From Membranipora membranacea (taxonomy: Eukaryota > Bryozoa > Gymnolaemata > Cheilostomatida > Membraniporidae), in NCBI GenBank assembly GCA_914767715.1, contig OU612075.1:6012001-6076000 (forward strand): 64,000 bases of DNA. Direction: 5' to 3'. How positions within the stretch are numbered: the first letter of the stretch is position 1; each line of letters starts with the position of its first letter. The notes under the pieces were generated by a model, which saw only the letters and a program-made list of their open reading frames with translations, made no database searches and was not told the origin of the DNA. This document shows, piece by piece, positions 37,966-50,059 of this stretch. Position numbers and translations under genes: made by a program.

Positions 37966-38053
37966 CCCGCGATAGCTCAGTTGGTAGAGCGGAGGACTGT
38001 AATGGTATATAATAGACATCCTTAGGTCACTGGTTCAAATCCGGTTCGCGGGA
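37966..38053 (+). tRNA. tRNA-Tyr (GUA) with intron, best-preserved copy
   Basis: The acceptor stem CCCGCGA pairs fully with TCGCGGG, followed by discriminator A; D arm GCTCAGTTGGTAGAGC; anticodon stem GAGGA/TCCTT with loop CTGTAA; a 15-nt intron; T arm CTGGTTCAAATCCGG. All expected parts of a nuclear tRNA-Tyr are present. It lies in sense orientation in the intron of a dead POLH copy and is probably the functional one of the four tRNA-Tyr sequences here. Confidence 0.92.
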
Positions 38054-41000
38054 TCACACTTTTACCAATGTTCATCAACTATGAGAACTCAATTTGACAG
38101 CGTTGGTCATGCTGCTTTTTGGAAATAAGTCTTGAGTGATAATGGTGGCTTGCTTAAAAGTTACTTTTATTAGTCATTTGGGCGATTTTTCATGGACTTT
38201 ATTACCTGATTTTTATTCTTTAGTGTCCTTGCTAAAGCATAATCAGTAGCAGGTAATATTTTGGGAGTTATTTGTACATTGATGTTGAAAACACAACTCC
38301 TAATATCTTTTTGAAAATGTTTATGTATTTTTATTTAGCCGAAGTGAAATGCTGGGATTAAAACTTAACATAATGTTTGAGAATAATTGAAATATGAAGC
38401 GCTGGATAAGAGACTACCTGTGCAACTTTTAAAAAAAATTCTAATATGATATTGAAAGTAAGAAACATGTCCTCTTGTTATCTAGCGATGCAGTTTACTC
38501 AGTAACTTTGGCATCCAGCCATAATTTTCAGCCGTTTTCAGGCATAAATCTCTGTTCTCGGCTATGGTGACTTTATGAAAAGCAATTGTTGAATCGGTCA
38601 TAGAAAACCATAATGAGACAACATTTCCTTAAAGTTGTGAATGTGATGTGGCGTCATCAAAAACACCAAGCATTAAACAATTAAATCAACTTTTCATCAC
38701 TTGCTGTGAAGTCTGAAACCAATCAAATTGTCTTTGCCAGATGCTGAATTTCCTTATTCATAGAGAGGTAAAAAGATCTAATCCACTGCTCCTGAAACTT
38801 TAAGCTTTATCTAACAACATGATTGGCTGAGGATTCCTTTATATAGCAATGATCAAGTTGCAGTGTTGTACATTGATTTGTTTTTTCTTCCATAGATTTA
38901 GCGACTTGACCAGCGTATCCCGGGCTATACCTATCAGTAAATACTCACAGATAGCCATAGAGAAGTCTGCTATGGCAGCTCTTACTAAACTCTGTGGTGA
39001 GGTGAAGAATTTCGAAATCTCTATTGGCTGTTTGGGTAAGAAAATTTAGATATTCTAGCATGATTTTTAGTACATGTAAAATGTAAATGCTCAGATCAGT
39101 TTAAAATATAAATTGAAGCTCCCAAATCATTTCAAAAATCAACTAAATAAAACAGTTCTTTTCATCGATTTGAAGGTGAATAACGATGATCTTGGTTTGT
39201 GGTTTCTCTAGAAGCTTTACTGATATTTTCATGTGTCTTTAGTTACGGCTCTTCTGATAGATTGGTAGATCAAACCCACACTAGCTGTACACAAAACAAA
39301 CATGCGGGAAAGGTTCAATGTGATGTAGATAATTGAATATGTTTGATCGTATCAAATAAGCTTTTTAATATTTGTTCTGTATAATTTCAGGTCTCTCAGC
39401 TGGAAAATTTGAAGATATCGAAGGGAAAAGTCTGTCACATTTTTTCCAAGCTGGTAAGACTGTCGACCCGTTCGAGCTATCTACCACATCAAAACCAGCC
39501 ACAGAACCTTCCACATCAACAATCAGACCTCCGTCCTCATTGGCTAACCAGCAAGACAACCAACCGAGCATGAAATGGTTCACTGCAAGCAAGCAGACCA
39601 GTGTCGACCCTTTTGACATATTGGACGAACAAGAGATTTTGCCGACCAATGGACAGTTTGAAGGAAATTCTATAGTCGATAATGCTGTAAAGGCATCTGA
39701 TGGTATGAACCAAACTAGTCTAAAGTGGTTTGCTACAACTGCCAACACCGCTGACCCTTTTGAAAGCATCAATGATGCCAAACCATCAATTTTGACCTCA
39801 TCGTAACCCCGTACCAATAAGATATTACTAGGGCCGGACAAGGGCCAATCGAAAATAAACTGGTTTGCAACATCTGGCGACAATGTAGATCCGTTTAGGC
39901 ATAGTGACCAAGTGAGGACTTCTGTTTCTAAACGACATTATACACAAACTGAAAATCAATATATGCAGGGTCTAGATCAACCCAAAATAAAATGGTTTGC
40001 TTCAAAGGAGACCAGCATAGACCCTTTTGAAGCTCTCGAGAGGTCATAGAATGACAGTAAACCTCAAACACCGCAAAGAAAGATGTATTTACGATATTTA
40101 CGGAAAGATGTCTCGGAAGGAAATGAGCAAAGTAACACTGGCTTTTATCAGCCAGATATTATCGATATGGACAGTGATATATTAGATGTAGAGACTGACT
40201 CAAGTGACTCAGAAATATTTCCTCTAAACTATAAAGAGTTGACCGGTAAGCGAAAACACCCATTGGTCTGGGAGTAAAGTGTCAGACGTGCCAAAATTAG
40301 TAATAAACTCTGCTGTCAGCGTATCAAACGAACAGAAATCTCATACCAACTAATACATCCGCGGAATCACAATCAAATGTGTGCCAAGGTGGGAAACTTG
40401 CCAAGACGACGCCAGTAAAGAGTAGTGAAGTGTTGGATGACCTCATCGCAGTGTGGGACAATGCTACAAAATCGTCAGCGGCAAACACACCTCATAAAGT
40501 AGTTAAATCTGAAAACTCGGAGGCAGATAATCAAGATGTCTGCAAACAAGATGATGATGAGGACAGTATTTCATTTTTCCACGCTGTTCAACAAGAAGAG
40601 AGACTCCACCAGGACTCGACTGACTCTCAGGACAATGGGCTCTTAGGATACACAAAGGTGTACGATGTTGATAAAGCAGATGATCCAACCATGAGTTTCA
40701 AGGGTGTGCTTGATAAAGAAAATCAGTCCCTTTCAATCTCTCAGAACACTTACCGCATAAAGCGTAAATCCGATTCACTCGATGATGAGCAAATCTGCCA
40801 AACTACAAATGGAAAGAAGCCACACTACCATCAGCCCAATAGCAGTCAGACAGTCTCCCATCTCCGCCATCCAGATGCAAGCGAGTTGAAAGCGATGGGT
40901 TTAGATTGTAGCTACACATTAACCCATGCCGATCTGTCTCCGTCGTCTACGCTTGAGGCAGCGTTAGCGGTGGGCATGATACCTCCCGAGTCGACAGAAG

Positions 41001-41826
41001 ACAATGATGATGATGATATATGTGTTGTTTGGCAGTCCCAAACGCCAGGTATGTAACATTTAAAGATAAGATTTTATATTTTTATAAGTTTTATTTTTAA
41101 AACCCTCTACAGAACAAAATTTGAGAAATCGTTGAAATGGAGTAGTTTCTAGAAAAAACCTTGTAAAAAAATGCTTGGCAATAATGAGCTAAGTTTATCT
41201 ATACTGTTGGCAATGTCTGCAGAATGCAATGTAGATATAAAATAATCTAACAATAAAATACAGAAAAATATGGAAATAAATGTTAAAATACCTATTGAGA
41301 AGAAAATTGGGTTATGTAAGGGGAAGAATGGAACATGGTACACAGTAAATGAGTTATAAAAAGATAATTTGATTTCATTCTCACCCTGTGTATGTATTTA
41401 AAATGACTCATCACTGTACTTACTCTTTATGATATCACTTTCTCATGTTCATGAAGTATGCTTGTCAACACTCTCTATATAGTCTACCATTCTTAATTGT
41501 ATAACGGTGAATTTTGCTTGAATGACTGGTAAATTGGTGAATTTGAACATATTATGTGACAGCAATGCCATGTGTACTCCATGTAACAGGAACTTCTCTC
41601 GCTCTCATTGCTTCATTAATTTTAAGTTCTAGTTGCCCACACGGCATCATTTACTATACTGATGCTGCATCATTCTCAATTTGAATGTTTTTTCTCTGCA
41701 GTGCCCAAGAAGATAGGCAGTATATCCAACGGCATGATCTCAGCACATAAAAAGAGTTTGGCGAAGAAAATTAGCAGCCAGAAGAGTAACATCAAATCAA
41801 TAACCGACTTCTTCAAGGTGAAATAG

Positions 41827-43640
41827 TTGACTACCGGGCAACTTGACAGAACTGTCTTTTTTCTAACACTATTATCACAGAAATGAAGACAATCTCAACT
41901 CCTGCAGCGCCTTACCCAGTTTTTTTAACTGAGTCAGTTTGCGAGGCTTAATGCAACCCTGAACTACCTAGCGTATAACATCAAAAGCCTGACTTCGCTA
42001 TATGGACCATAAGGCCTTTTTTTCTAATGAATGACTTACACCATATAGATCATAAGGTCTCTACTTCTAATGAATGTCTTAGATTTCACACATATATTCT
42101 CATATATATTTTGCAATCTCACACTACCATTTTTACCTCATTATTTTTGTACATATCTTCAAAGATGTTATTTCTTAATTGATCGCTATTTTTTTGTAAA
42201 ATTTGTTGAATTTTATCTCATAACAATTCTCAGTGATCATAATGAACGATGATGATAGAAGTCTTGTCTGGCCATGAGTTAAGAGGAGGCAGAGAGAAAG
42301 ACTACCTCTGTGTATAATTTCAACCTTGTTACATTGCTACCACACTAGCACCGAGACTACGCTTTTATCATGTGTATCTCTGATTGTTAGAGTAAATTTA
42401 GAACGAGTACCTTCTTTGTACCCGCCCCTAATTAGTGAAATTGAACTTGGGTCGTCACACCAAATTCTTTGTGATCGTACTCATGCTATGTGGATTAATT
42501 CACTTTTGTCAGGATGGATATACCCAAAGATACAAAAGGATAGACCATATTGCAAATCTAATCTCATTGCTTGCAATTTTAGAAATCAGTTAAACATTTA
42601 AAGGCCTTTAACGATTCATCTGTTGTCTTGTCTGGCCATGAGTTAAGAGAAGACATCAAATTCTTTATGATCGTACTCACGCTATGTGGATTAATTCCCT
42701 TTTGTCAGGATGGATATGCCCAAAGATACAAAAGGATAGACCATATTGCAAGTCTAATCACATTGCTTGCAATCTAGAAATCAGTTAAACAATCAGTTAT
42801 ATACATAATATTTTTAACGATTCATCTGTTGTCTGCAGATACATAAAGACATATATATGTAAATATCATTGTATTAGCCTGCATCTGAATACATGAAATT
42901 ACCAGGAAGGGTGGGTACACCACCTTCCCTTGTCGCATCTGACCAAAGTTAACTTGTTACATGAATGGGAGTTATCTATCCACATATGAAGAGAGCACGA
43001 CTCATCTCTGTGCAGTGAGGCTGGGTAATAAGAGCAGCCTTTGATACCATGTGTACAGTGGTGTTGTGACTGTAGAATGAAATATTTGTGTGCTGATTTT
43101 AACAAACTCAGGCTTCACCATAAAGTTAAGCTACCCATTGATAATTCTGCATAACTATGTGATCTCAATCAAAGTTCTCATTGATTGTTATTAGTAGTGA
43201 GTGATGACTAAAAATAGAAATACTAAAATAGAAGTAGTAAACCGTCATTGATTTTACAATGTTTAATTTTGAAACTAATGTCTGACTCATCCATAGGCTT
43301 TAATCTTATGGAAGGAGGATGGAGAAATATACACATTTATCACATTTATTTATTTATATTGTATTATGAAGAATAAATTAAAAGACCAATATGCTAAGGC
43401 ATATAATCTGTCTTCCAAACAGATGTCTCAATAATAATGTGATCCAATATATATAAATATAACTGATCAGGAGTCTTTAATGATATCGAGTCTCGCTGGC
43501 GTCAGAACTCCAGATTCGATGGATGCTGGTAGTTAGTATCGCACAGACAATTCCGATAAGATGATAACTCTGATTATTGTCGGCTCAGCGGTATCCATTG
43601 CAAACTGTGTTTATTGTCAGCAGCATTCTTTTGTTTCCTC
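41827..43640. other. Intergenic region between the POLH pseudogene and TRIM-like gene B
   Basis: Direct homologue of 11268-12890. It contains a MITE copy (about 42369-42505) and an extra partial tandem duplication of about 205 bp: the segment from CTGGCCATGAGTTAAGAG through ATTGCTTGCAAT occurs at about 42450-42590 and again at about 42655-42790. No exon recognised. Confidence 0.55.
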
Positions 43641-46600
43641 CTATTTAATTTTGAAGAGCATTACACCTGTATCTCTACAAGCTAACACCATATTCCCATT
43701 TTTAACAGCGATGTCAAGGATCCAGGCTTTATTATCAATAGACTCCTTCATCTTCTCATGTGTCAGCTCACCTATCTTCTTACCTGCAGAATAACAACGA
43801 AAATTTATAAATAGAGGTTCTGAAAATAATGAGAATTGCTGTTCATGATCCAATATGGGAGTTTAAAGTATTCAAGTTCACTGAACTCGAATATTAATTG
43901 CACAAAATATAAAATGCATAATATCCATGTACTATAGTTAAATTATATTATATGGCACAACATTGGAATAAGTATTCAATGATCTAATGAAGCTAATTTA
44001 CCGTAATAACCAGAATTCTATGTAAACACTCACCTTCTGGTGAGATGATGTAGATATTAGGTGAGGTGGCGCTTGTCACAAAGATGAAGCCTGAATCATC
44101 TCTGTCTATTCCTGTAGGTCCTGTAAGGCCTGAACACACCCACAATATGACTGGTGTTGGTGATAGAGAATATTTATACAGCTTGCCTTCCTGGTAATCT
44201 GTTACAAGTACAGCATCAGAGGTGAGGTGAACTCCATACGGTTTCTGTAAATCTGTCAGTGGGATGGTGAACTGGTGTGTATCATTAGTGGAGGAGAAGA
44301 CCATCAGTGTTTTATTGACATAGTCAATACACGCTAAGTATTCCTTGTTTGCTGACAGGTGTGTGATTTTGCTCGCGTTGTCTGTTTCTTTACTGTGTAG
44401 GACTGTTTGTGTCGGATTATCAATCTTTCCCAGATAGGTGACATACTTCTTTCCACATGATGATGAGGCTTGGCTATACAGCTTTTCACCGACTGCAAAT
44501 GATGATGTCACACAATTAACATCAGGATAACTCAATGTCCTATCTAGTTTTAAGTCACCATCTTGTCGTATTTCCATTTGTTTGTTCATAGCACACAGTA
44601 TGCTGTCATCATCAGTCCAGCTAACTCCATAACACCACCCAGCAGTTTTCTCTGTCTTCACATACTCTATAGCGGTGGGTGGAAATTCTAATTTTGCGTC
44701 GACATTCAATGTGTGGATACCTGTTGGTAAAAGTATGGTTTGAAAAAATATATGCAACAACAATAATGATAAAGATAAACATATATACTCTGCTCTGTTT
44801 TGGACACCGCATCATAAAAGTAAAATATAACAATTTGGAAAATTTGAAAATCTCAAAAACTCTCTTCGGGTTTTAAAGGGAAATATTATGTAGAGTGAGA
44901 ATTTGTCCTTAATGCTGGCATCTCACTTTTGGGATTTATACTTCATACTTTTTTATTTAACAGACATGACTTTTCCATAATGTACCAGAGAGATTAACAC
45001 AAAGGTGAATTAAGTCCTCAATTACTGACCTGTATGTAGGTAAGGTGTCTTCAAGATTATCACTTTTTCATAATCTTTGCTGCTGTTTGTCTGTTCAAGT
45101 TTTCTGGACACCTCATCAAACTCCTCCAGTAACTGTCTGTCTGCTCGTCTGTCTGCCAGGTGAGTACCATAGATATACAAGTCATCTAGGACGGTGGTGT
45201 TCAGTAGAATCTCATCAGAAAACTGTTCTACTTCATCAGTAGATCTGTCAATGTGCATTCTGAACTCTCTCTTCAAGTCTTCTGACTCTTGTCTGATTTG
45301 TCGAATCTATAAAATATAATAGTTTGCAGGACTTATGAAACTGAATCTGGATGAACAATGTGTTGAACAATGATGAGCATTCAACAGTCAGGGGAGTTAC
45401 CAGTATTTAAATGACAAGACAGCCAACTGTAAATGTCTGACTCGTTGACAAGGAAACCAGTAGCCTGTCTTGGAGAGCTTGTCAAAATAAACCACCTACT
45501 ATTATGTCTGCCTTCCCATTTGAACATCAAGTATTTATCCCACTGATATCCATGTTTAGAGTAAAAGGTGAATATTTCATTTGTTGAGGTACGATGGATA
45601 CGCTCAACGAAAATACAGAAGTACATTACCAGATCATCAGCCATTATGTCTATAGTGTGATTGATGGACTCCACATGATCTTCGAGATCACTGAGACGTT
45701 TCCATGTAGATTTTACTGAACTTCTGCATCTCTTAATCTTATCATTGATACTCTGTGATAGGGTCCTCAGCTTATCTCTCAAGTCATCAGTAAACTTCCT
45801 CAGTGGAATTATCTCATGCTGTTCACCTACATTCAATGTTTTAGGTTATATATTTTTATGCATTCCATATAAATTTACCTGCACCCTGTTTAAAAAATGT
45901 ACCTCTGAGTGAACGATCAAACTATTGGGTGTTCCAAAAAAGACGGTTTTCCCTTTGCACAGTCAACTCAGTGAGAGAAAGGATGAAAAAACCATTGCTG
46001 TTTTTGAGCAAACAGCACTCCACGTCACCTGTCTAATAGCAACAGACTGATGTCTTATCGGATACATGGGTAACATTGGTAACAACCCCTATGCTTGACT
46101 GAGAAGCTGTCTGAGGGGCCAGTAATAGACTTTACCTCTTTTGGCTTCAGCTAGAATTGGTGTATCTGTGAAGTTGTGTCCACATTCAAAGCAAAACTTA
46201 GCATAGCCTCCTTGTCTTGCCTTAGCTCTCGGAGCTTCACATTCCTCACATACTTGATTCTCAGCTGCTATTTCTCCAGAAGCTGCTGCCGCTGCTGGCA
46301 TGCCTGTAAAATATCAATGTATTTCTGTTGATTTAGTTTGTAGAATATATGGTAGCGTTTGGCAGATATGGAAGAGAATGGATACTGGGAATTGGGATGA
46401 TTTAATGTTGGGTGGGGAGATAAATACTTTACCAAGCCAACATCCGTATGATTAAAAGATGAATGGTTTTCTGTGCGATCTAGAGCTGAAACTTGCTGAA
46501 GCTTGATTGATCAGGTTGTCCCTGCCTGCCATCATCAAAGGATTTTGCAACTTGCACCTAACTGTGATCTGATATCAGAATTGGAAAGCTAGAAAGCTGA

Positions 46601-48592
46601 GATTTAATCCAGATTTGTAACTTGTAACCCGGTAGTTTGATTGTTATTAATTCGAGCTTGTGAGTAAACATGACAACTGTTAAAAGAGAATATTCCTGCT
46701 TTTTTAGTGGGATACTACTAACCTGGGTCTACCAGACCTGCAGCCTGGTGGTTCTCAGGACTCGGAGTGGGACACTTTCCCCTCGTGTTGCATCGCTTAC
46801 AGAACCTGGTCCTGCACTGATTACAAATTTCGTCCAGCACATGTTTATGGTGTACTGGACACCTCTTCACTTCAAAACGTGCCGGTGACGACTCGTCCTC
46901 GATAGGCAGCATCTGGTGATCGCTGCTGTGAGTTTCATGCTCCTGAAACAGAAGTAGATTGTCAGAAAGAATAGTTTGGCGATTACGTGACCACCGCCAT
47001 CATAACTATCCTGTTTTCCTCCTGTTTTCAAACTTTAAGCTGTAATAACTGAGTTTTGGAACCTGAACTAAAGTATTTTGAAATTCTGTGACTAGGTACA
47101 AGGTACAAAGTACAAGGTACAAGGTACAAGGTACAAGGTACAAGGTACAGACATGAAGCCAACAATATACAGACTTACATCAGCATGCTTCCGGCAAAAT
47201 CTCCTCTTACAGTCAGCACAGCAAACCACAGACCTAACAGAGTCTGTCTTACACAGCTCACATCTCAGCTCAATTGGTATCCAGGTTACAGGCTTAGCCA
47301 GTGCAGTTTTAACAGCTGCCTCTGTAACTCCTGGCAACGATTGGATGTCGATGTCTTTAAATGTTTTCCTGCCATGAATAAAGAAGCATAATTAGAATTG
47401 ATTATTAGGAGTTGTCTCCTGTAAGAACATTGTTAGACAACCCCATAGACGGACCTAATTATTCTTTTGTTTGCAGGTTTAATAATCTAGGGTTCTATAC
47501 TCTATAGCAGCTGTGGGCAACCTGCGGCCTGTTTGCCAGTGCGGCCTGATACATTAATTTTGATTCCCCTTTTTTTATATGGAGAACCAAGAATGCATAG
47601 CGCTCTGAAAGCTCAAGATAATTCTAAAATGTGGCCATTCTGTATTATACATGTAGCTAAGCTTCCCAGCCACTCTTACTACTTCATCAAGTTGTTGTCC
47701 TTTCGAAATAACACAAAACAGTGACCTTTGAATGTTAAAATTACAAGTTCCTCTAACATTATAGTAATTATTTTTTTTTGCAAAACAGTCTCTGTGGACA
47801 AAAACTCCCTTTGTGACAATTGCTTCTGCATTATGGCTGAAATGTTCCATATTGAATTCTTCATTTCACAATCATTTGCGAAAATACTTCCTTCTCCATC
47901 AAAAAAGTCCTGTAAGAACTTTATTTACACTTTAACCCCTGGTAGGGCGCTACAGCACCCCTCCCGCACCCACCCTGCTCTTTGTCATACACATGAAACA
48001 TGGGGATACACACATGTACACAATCAAATCATGAGGTAAAATGACATCACAAAACTCAAGAAGATTAGATAAACCAGTATTTCTGCTGAGTTGATGGTTT
48101 TTGCAACATACTGCAGTTTTTAGACATAAATCTGTTTTAGTTTTTACAAAATAGTAAGTGCCAAAATTGCTACTCCAGTTCCAATTTTATCCCTGAAAGA
48201 TATGTTGCGGCCTTTTGGGTGTGGCCTTTTTCAAGAAAAGGTTGCCCACCCATGCTCTATAGTCTATGCACTATTATTTTCTTCACACCACAGTATTTAA
48301 CAGGCCCCCTTTTAAAGGCGGAGGGTGGTGGGCTACATACATATGAGATCATTATATTATGATCTGGCATTAGCTATTCTGCCATTTTCCAAAAATATGA
48401 TTTATATTCTCCATATATAACTTACTTGCACACTTTACACTCAATCTCCTCGTTTTGATAGTTCACATTTAGACATTCTGTACAGTGAGTGTGTCCGCAG
48501 GGAAGAGCCTTAGGATCCTCAATCTCATAAAGTCTCGCAAAACAAAATCCACATTCTGTATCTCTGGTCACTGGTACTATCTCTACATCCAT
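43641..48592 (-). CDS. TRIM-like protein B: RING, B-boxes, zinc ribbon, coiled coil, beta-propeller
   Basis: Paralogue of TRIM-like protein A with the same eight exons: 48592-48426, 47368-47179, 46942-46723, 46303-46136, 45826-45630, 45306-45030, 44720-44034, 43783-43641; 682 residues in one frame, no disabling change seen. Exon 4 is 9 bp longer (three extra Ala before the zinc ribbon). RING cysteines, both B-box-like modules, the FCFECG ribbon and the propeller are kept; replacements cluster in the propeller. The open reading of exon 5 through its GTAATG donor to 45381 is intron, because the in-frame joining to exon 6 is exact and copy A has a stop there. Both copies staying open while the neighbouring POLH and mARC copies died suggests selection on both. 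Confidence 0.85.
47093..47150. repeat. Minisatellite, GGTACAA units (gene B copy)
   Basis: About eight units of GGTACAA, more uniform than in the gene A array at 16219-16275, at the same place in intron 2. Confidence 0.85.
47508..48254. mobile_element. hAT-like element in TRIM-like gene B intron 1
   Basis: Same insertion as 16633-17439: CAGCTGTGGGCAACC at the left, GGTTGCCCACCCATG at the right, and the same CTCTATAG duplication (47500-47507 and 48255-48262). It is 747 bp because of internal deletions near both ends. Confidence 0.8.
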
Positions 48593-49190
48593 GATGACTG
48601 GCTTGCTTCCTAAAGGTGAAAAGCTATCTTTGTTCACAGAGTTTACCTATGATTGAAGGGAGAAAGATTGTAACTCTCACTTATCAGATGTATACAAGAC
48701 AATCCTCCTGTTAGACACGCCTTATCAGTAAATTTGGTCTAGAAAGCTAAAGTGTCAATGCATTCGCTCCCAAGACTACACTACTTCATAGGGTCTACTT
48801 TGAGAGTTGATACAAAGGCTAGTTGTGCAATTAATGAATTCAGGACGAATATGGGGAATGAATACAGGTGGTACAAGCTAGAAGATAATTAGTAAGTGAT
48901 ACTATGTCACAGAGTACCTTGCTGCCACCATTTAATCAGAACCAGTATGTACCTATGTACGTACCTGAATATCCGTAGATGTTCTTATATTTTAATATCT
49001 TCTTCACCTTTTTTTATATCAGACTGAACTTGATGAGATGAGGAGGATTGATGAGGATGAATTGTCTTTTCAGGTCGCTAGCTGCTTGCCTCTGTTGGTG
49101 CCCTGCAAATTTCCCCACTCTCAACTGCACAACGCTTAACAAATTGTGAAACTTCTAATCATGTGATTTTAGTTCCTTTAGGTTACGCAA
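48593..49190. promoter_or_regulatory. Upstream region of TRIM-like gene B
   Basis: Direct homologue of about 17778-18330 and inverted homologue of about 26930-27300. Homology stops at 49190, where a foldback element begins. Promoter content is inferred from position only. Confidence 0.4.
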
Positions 49191-49869
49191 ACATACAGAG
49201 GGGACGCTTCAATGATCGTTATAGTGCCTGCGGGTTTTTATCCACTGGGGGAAATTCATCAATCTGGCCACCTGCCAATTTCAGATTTTATATACGCTAC
49301 AACGGAGTTTTGTAAGGCAGACATAATCACCTTTGATAGGTCATAATTCATTCTGTATTTATCCTAAAGACTGATTTCCAACTTTTCTGAAATGTCCAAC
49401 CAATTCAAGCTATACACCATATTATTGTCTTTTTTTGCTAGGATTCCTAGGTTTTTAAAATGAGTTTTTTTCATACAGATTTACATGTGACAATTGATAG
49501 ATGGCTGGTCATCAAAATTAGGAAATGTCCGTGCATTGACCTAAGCCCCATGTAAATCCATATGATAAAACTCATTTTAAAAACCTGGATTACTCATAGC
49601 CTATGAATCCTAGCAAAAAATGACAACAATATGGTGTATAGCTTGAAGGTTGGACATTTAAGAAAAGTTGGAATTCAGTCTTTAGGATAAATACAGAATG
49701 AATTATGACCTATCAAAGGTGGTTATGTCTGCCTCACAAAACTCCATTGTAACTTGTAATATCTGAAATTTGCAGGTGGCCAGATTGATGAATTTCCCCC
49801 AGCGGATGAAAACCGCAGGCACTATAATGATCATTGAAGAGTCCCCTCTGTATATCCTTACTCTGTGAT
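49191..49869. repeat. Foldback element, third copy
   Basis: Begins ACATACAGAGGGGACGCTTC and ends CTGTATATCCTTACTCTGTG, with arms of about 310-330 bp inverted around CACGGACATTTCC-type sequence near 49500-49540. No ORF. It marks the edge of the POLH-TRIM duplicated block. Confidence 0.75.
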
Positions 49870-50059
49870 GTGGTCACATTGTGATAATATAAGACTAAGT
49901 GTTTTATCTTATCCAGGGTTATAATCAATCTACTAAGGTCACAAATATCGAGCTGCTGCGTAATCATTTACAAAGTTGGTAGTAATTTAGTATCTTTGCT
50001 GCTAGTAGTTTACCAGGTTTATAGCAGTCGTCTGTGTTAGTACTAGACTATTAGTTTAT

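Larger units (their letters stand above)
32771..41826 (+). pseudogene. DNA polymerase eta, duplicated and decayed copy
   Basis: Exon remnants at 32771-32981, 33385-33557, 34002-34193, 35742-35897, 36503-36606, 38896-39035, 39391-41048 and 41702-41826 align with copy 1 at 2968-11267. The exon encoding GGGIIAVGYEARA (1699-1824 in copy 1) is absent because the duplicated block begins after it. Disabling changes: TAG at 32851-32853 just before the catalytic SIDE motif, an extra G near 32971-32975, TAA at 39804-39806, TAG at 40047-40049, and a deletion near 40262 leading to TAA at 40275-40277. Splice sites are mostly kept, so decay looks recent. Introns differ by MITE gain, including a hAT-type element at 34975-35455. 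Confidence 0.9.

Noticed and set aside
45381-45836. Long open reading frame through TRIM exon 5 and into the following sequence
   Set aside because: A GTAATG donor at 45629 followed by the acceptor before 45306 joins coiled-coil exons exactly in frame, and the same read-through in gene A hits a TAA at 14695-14697. The extension is intron.
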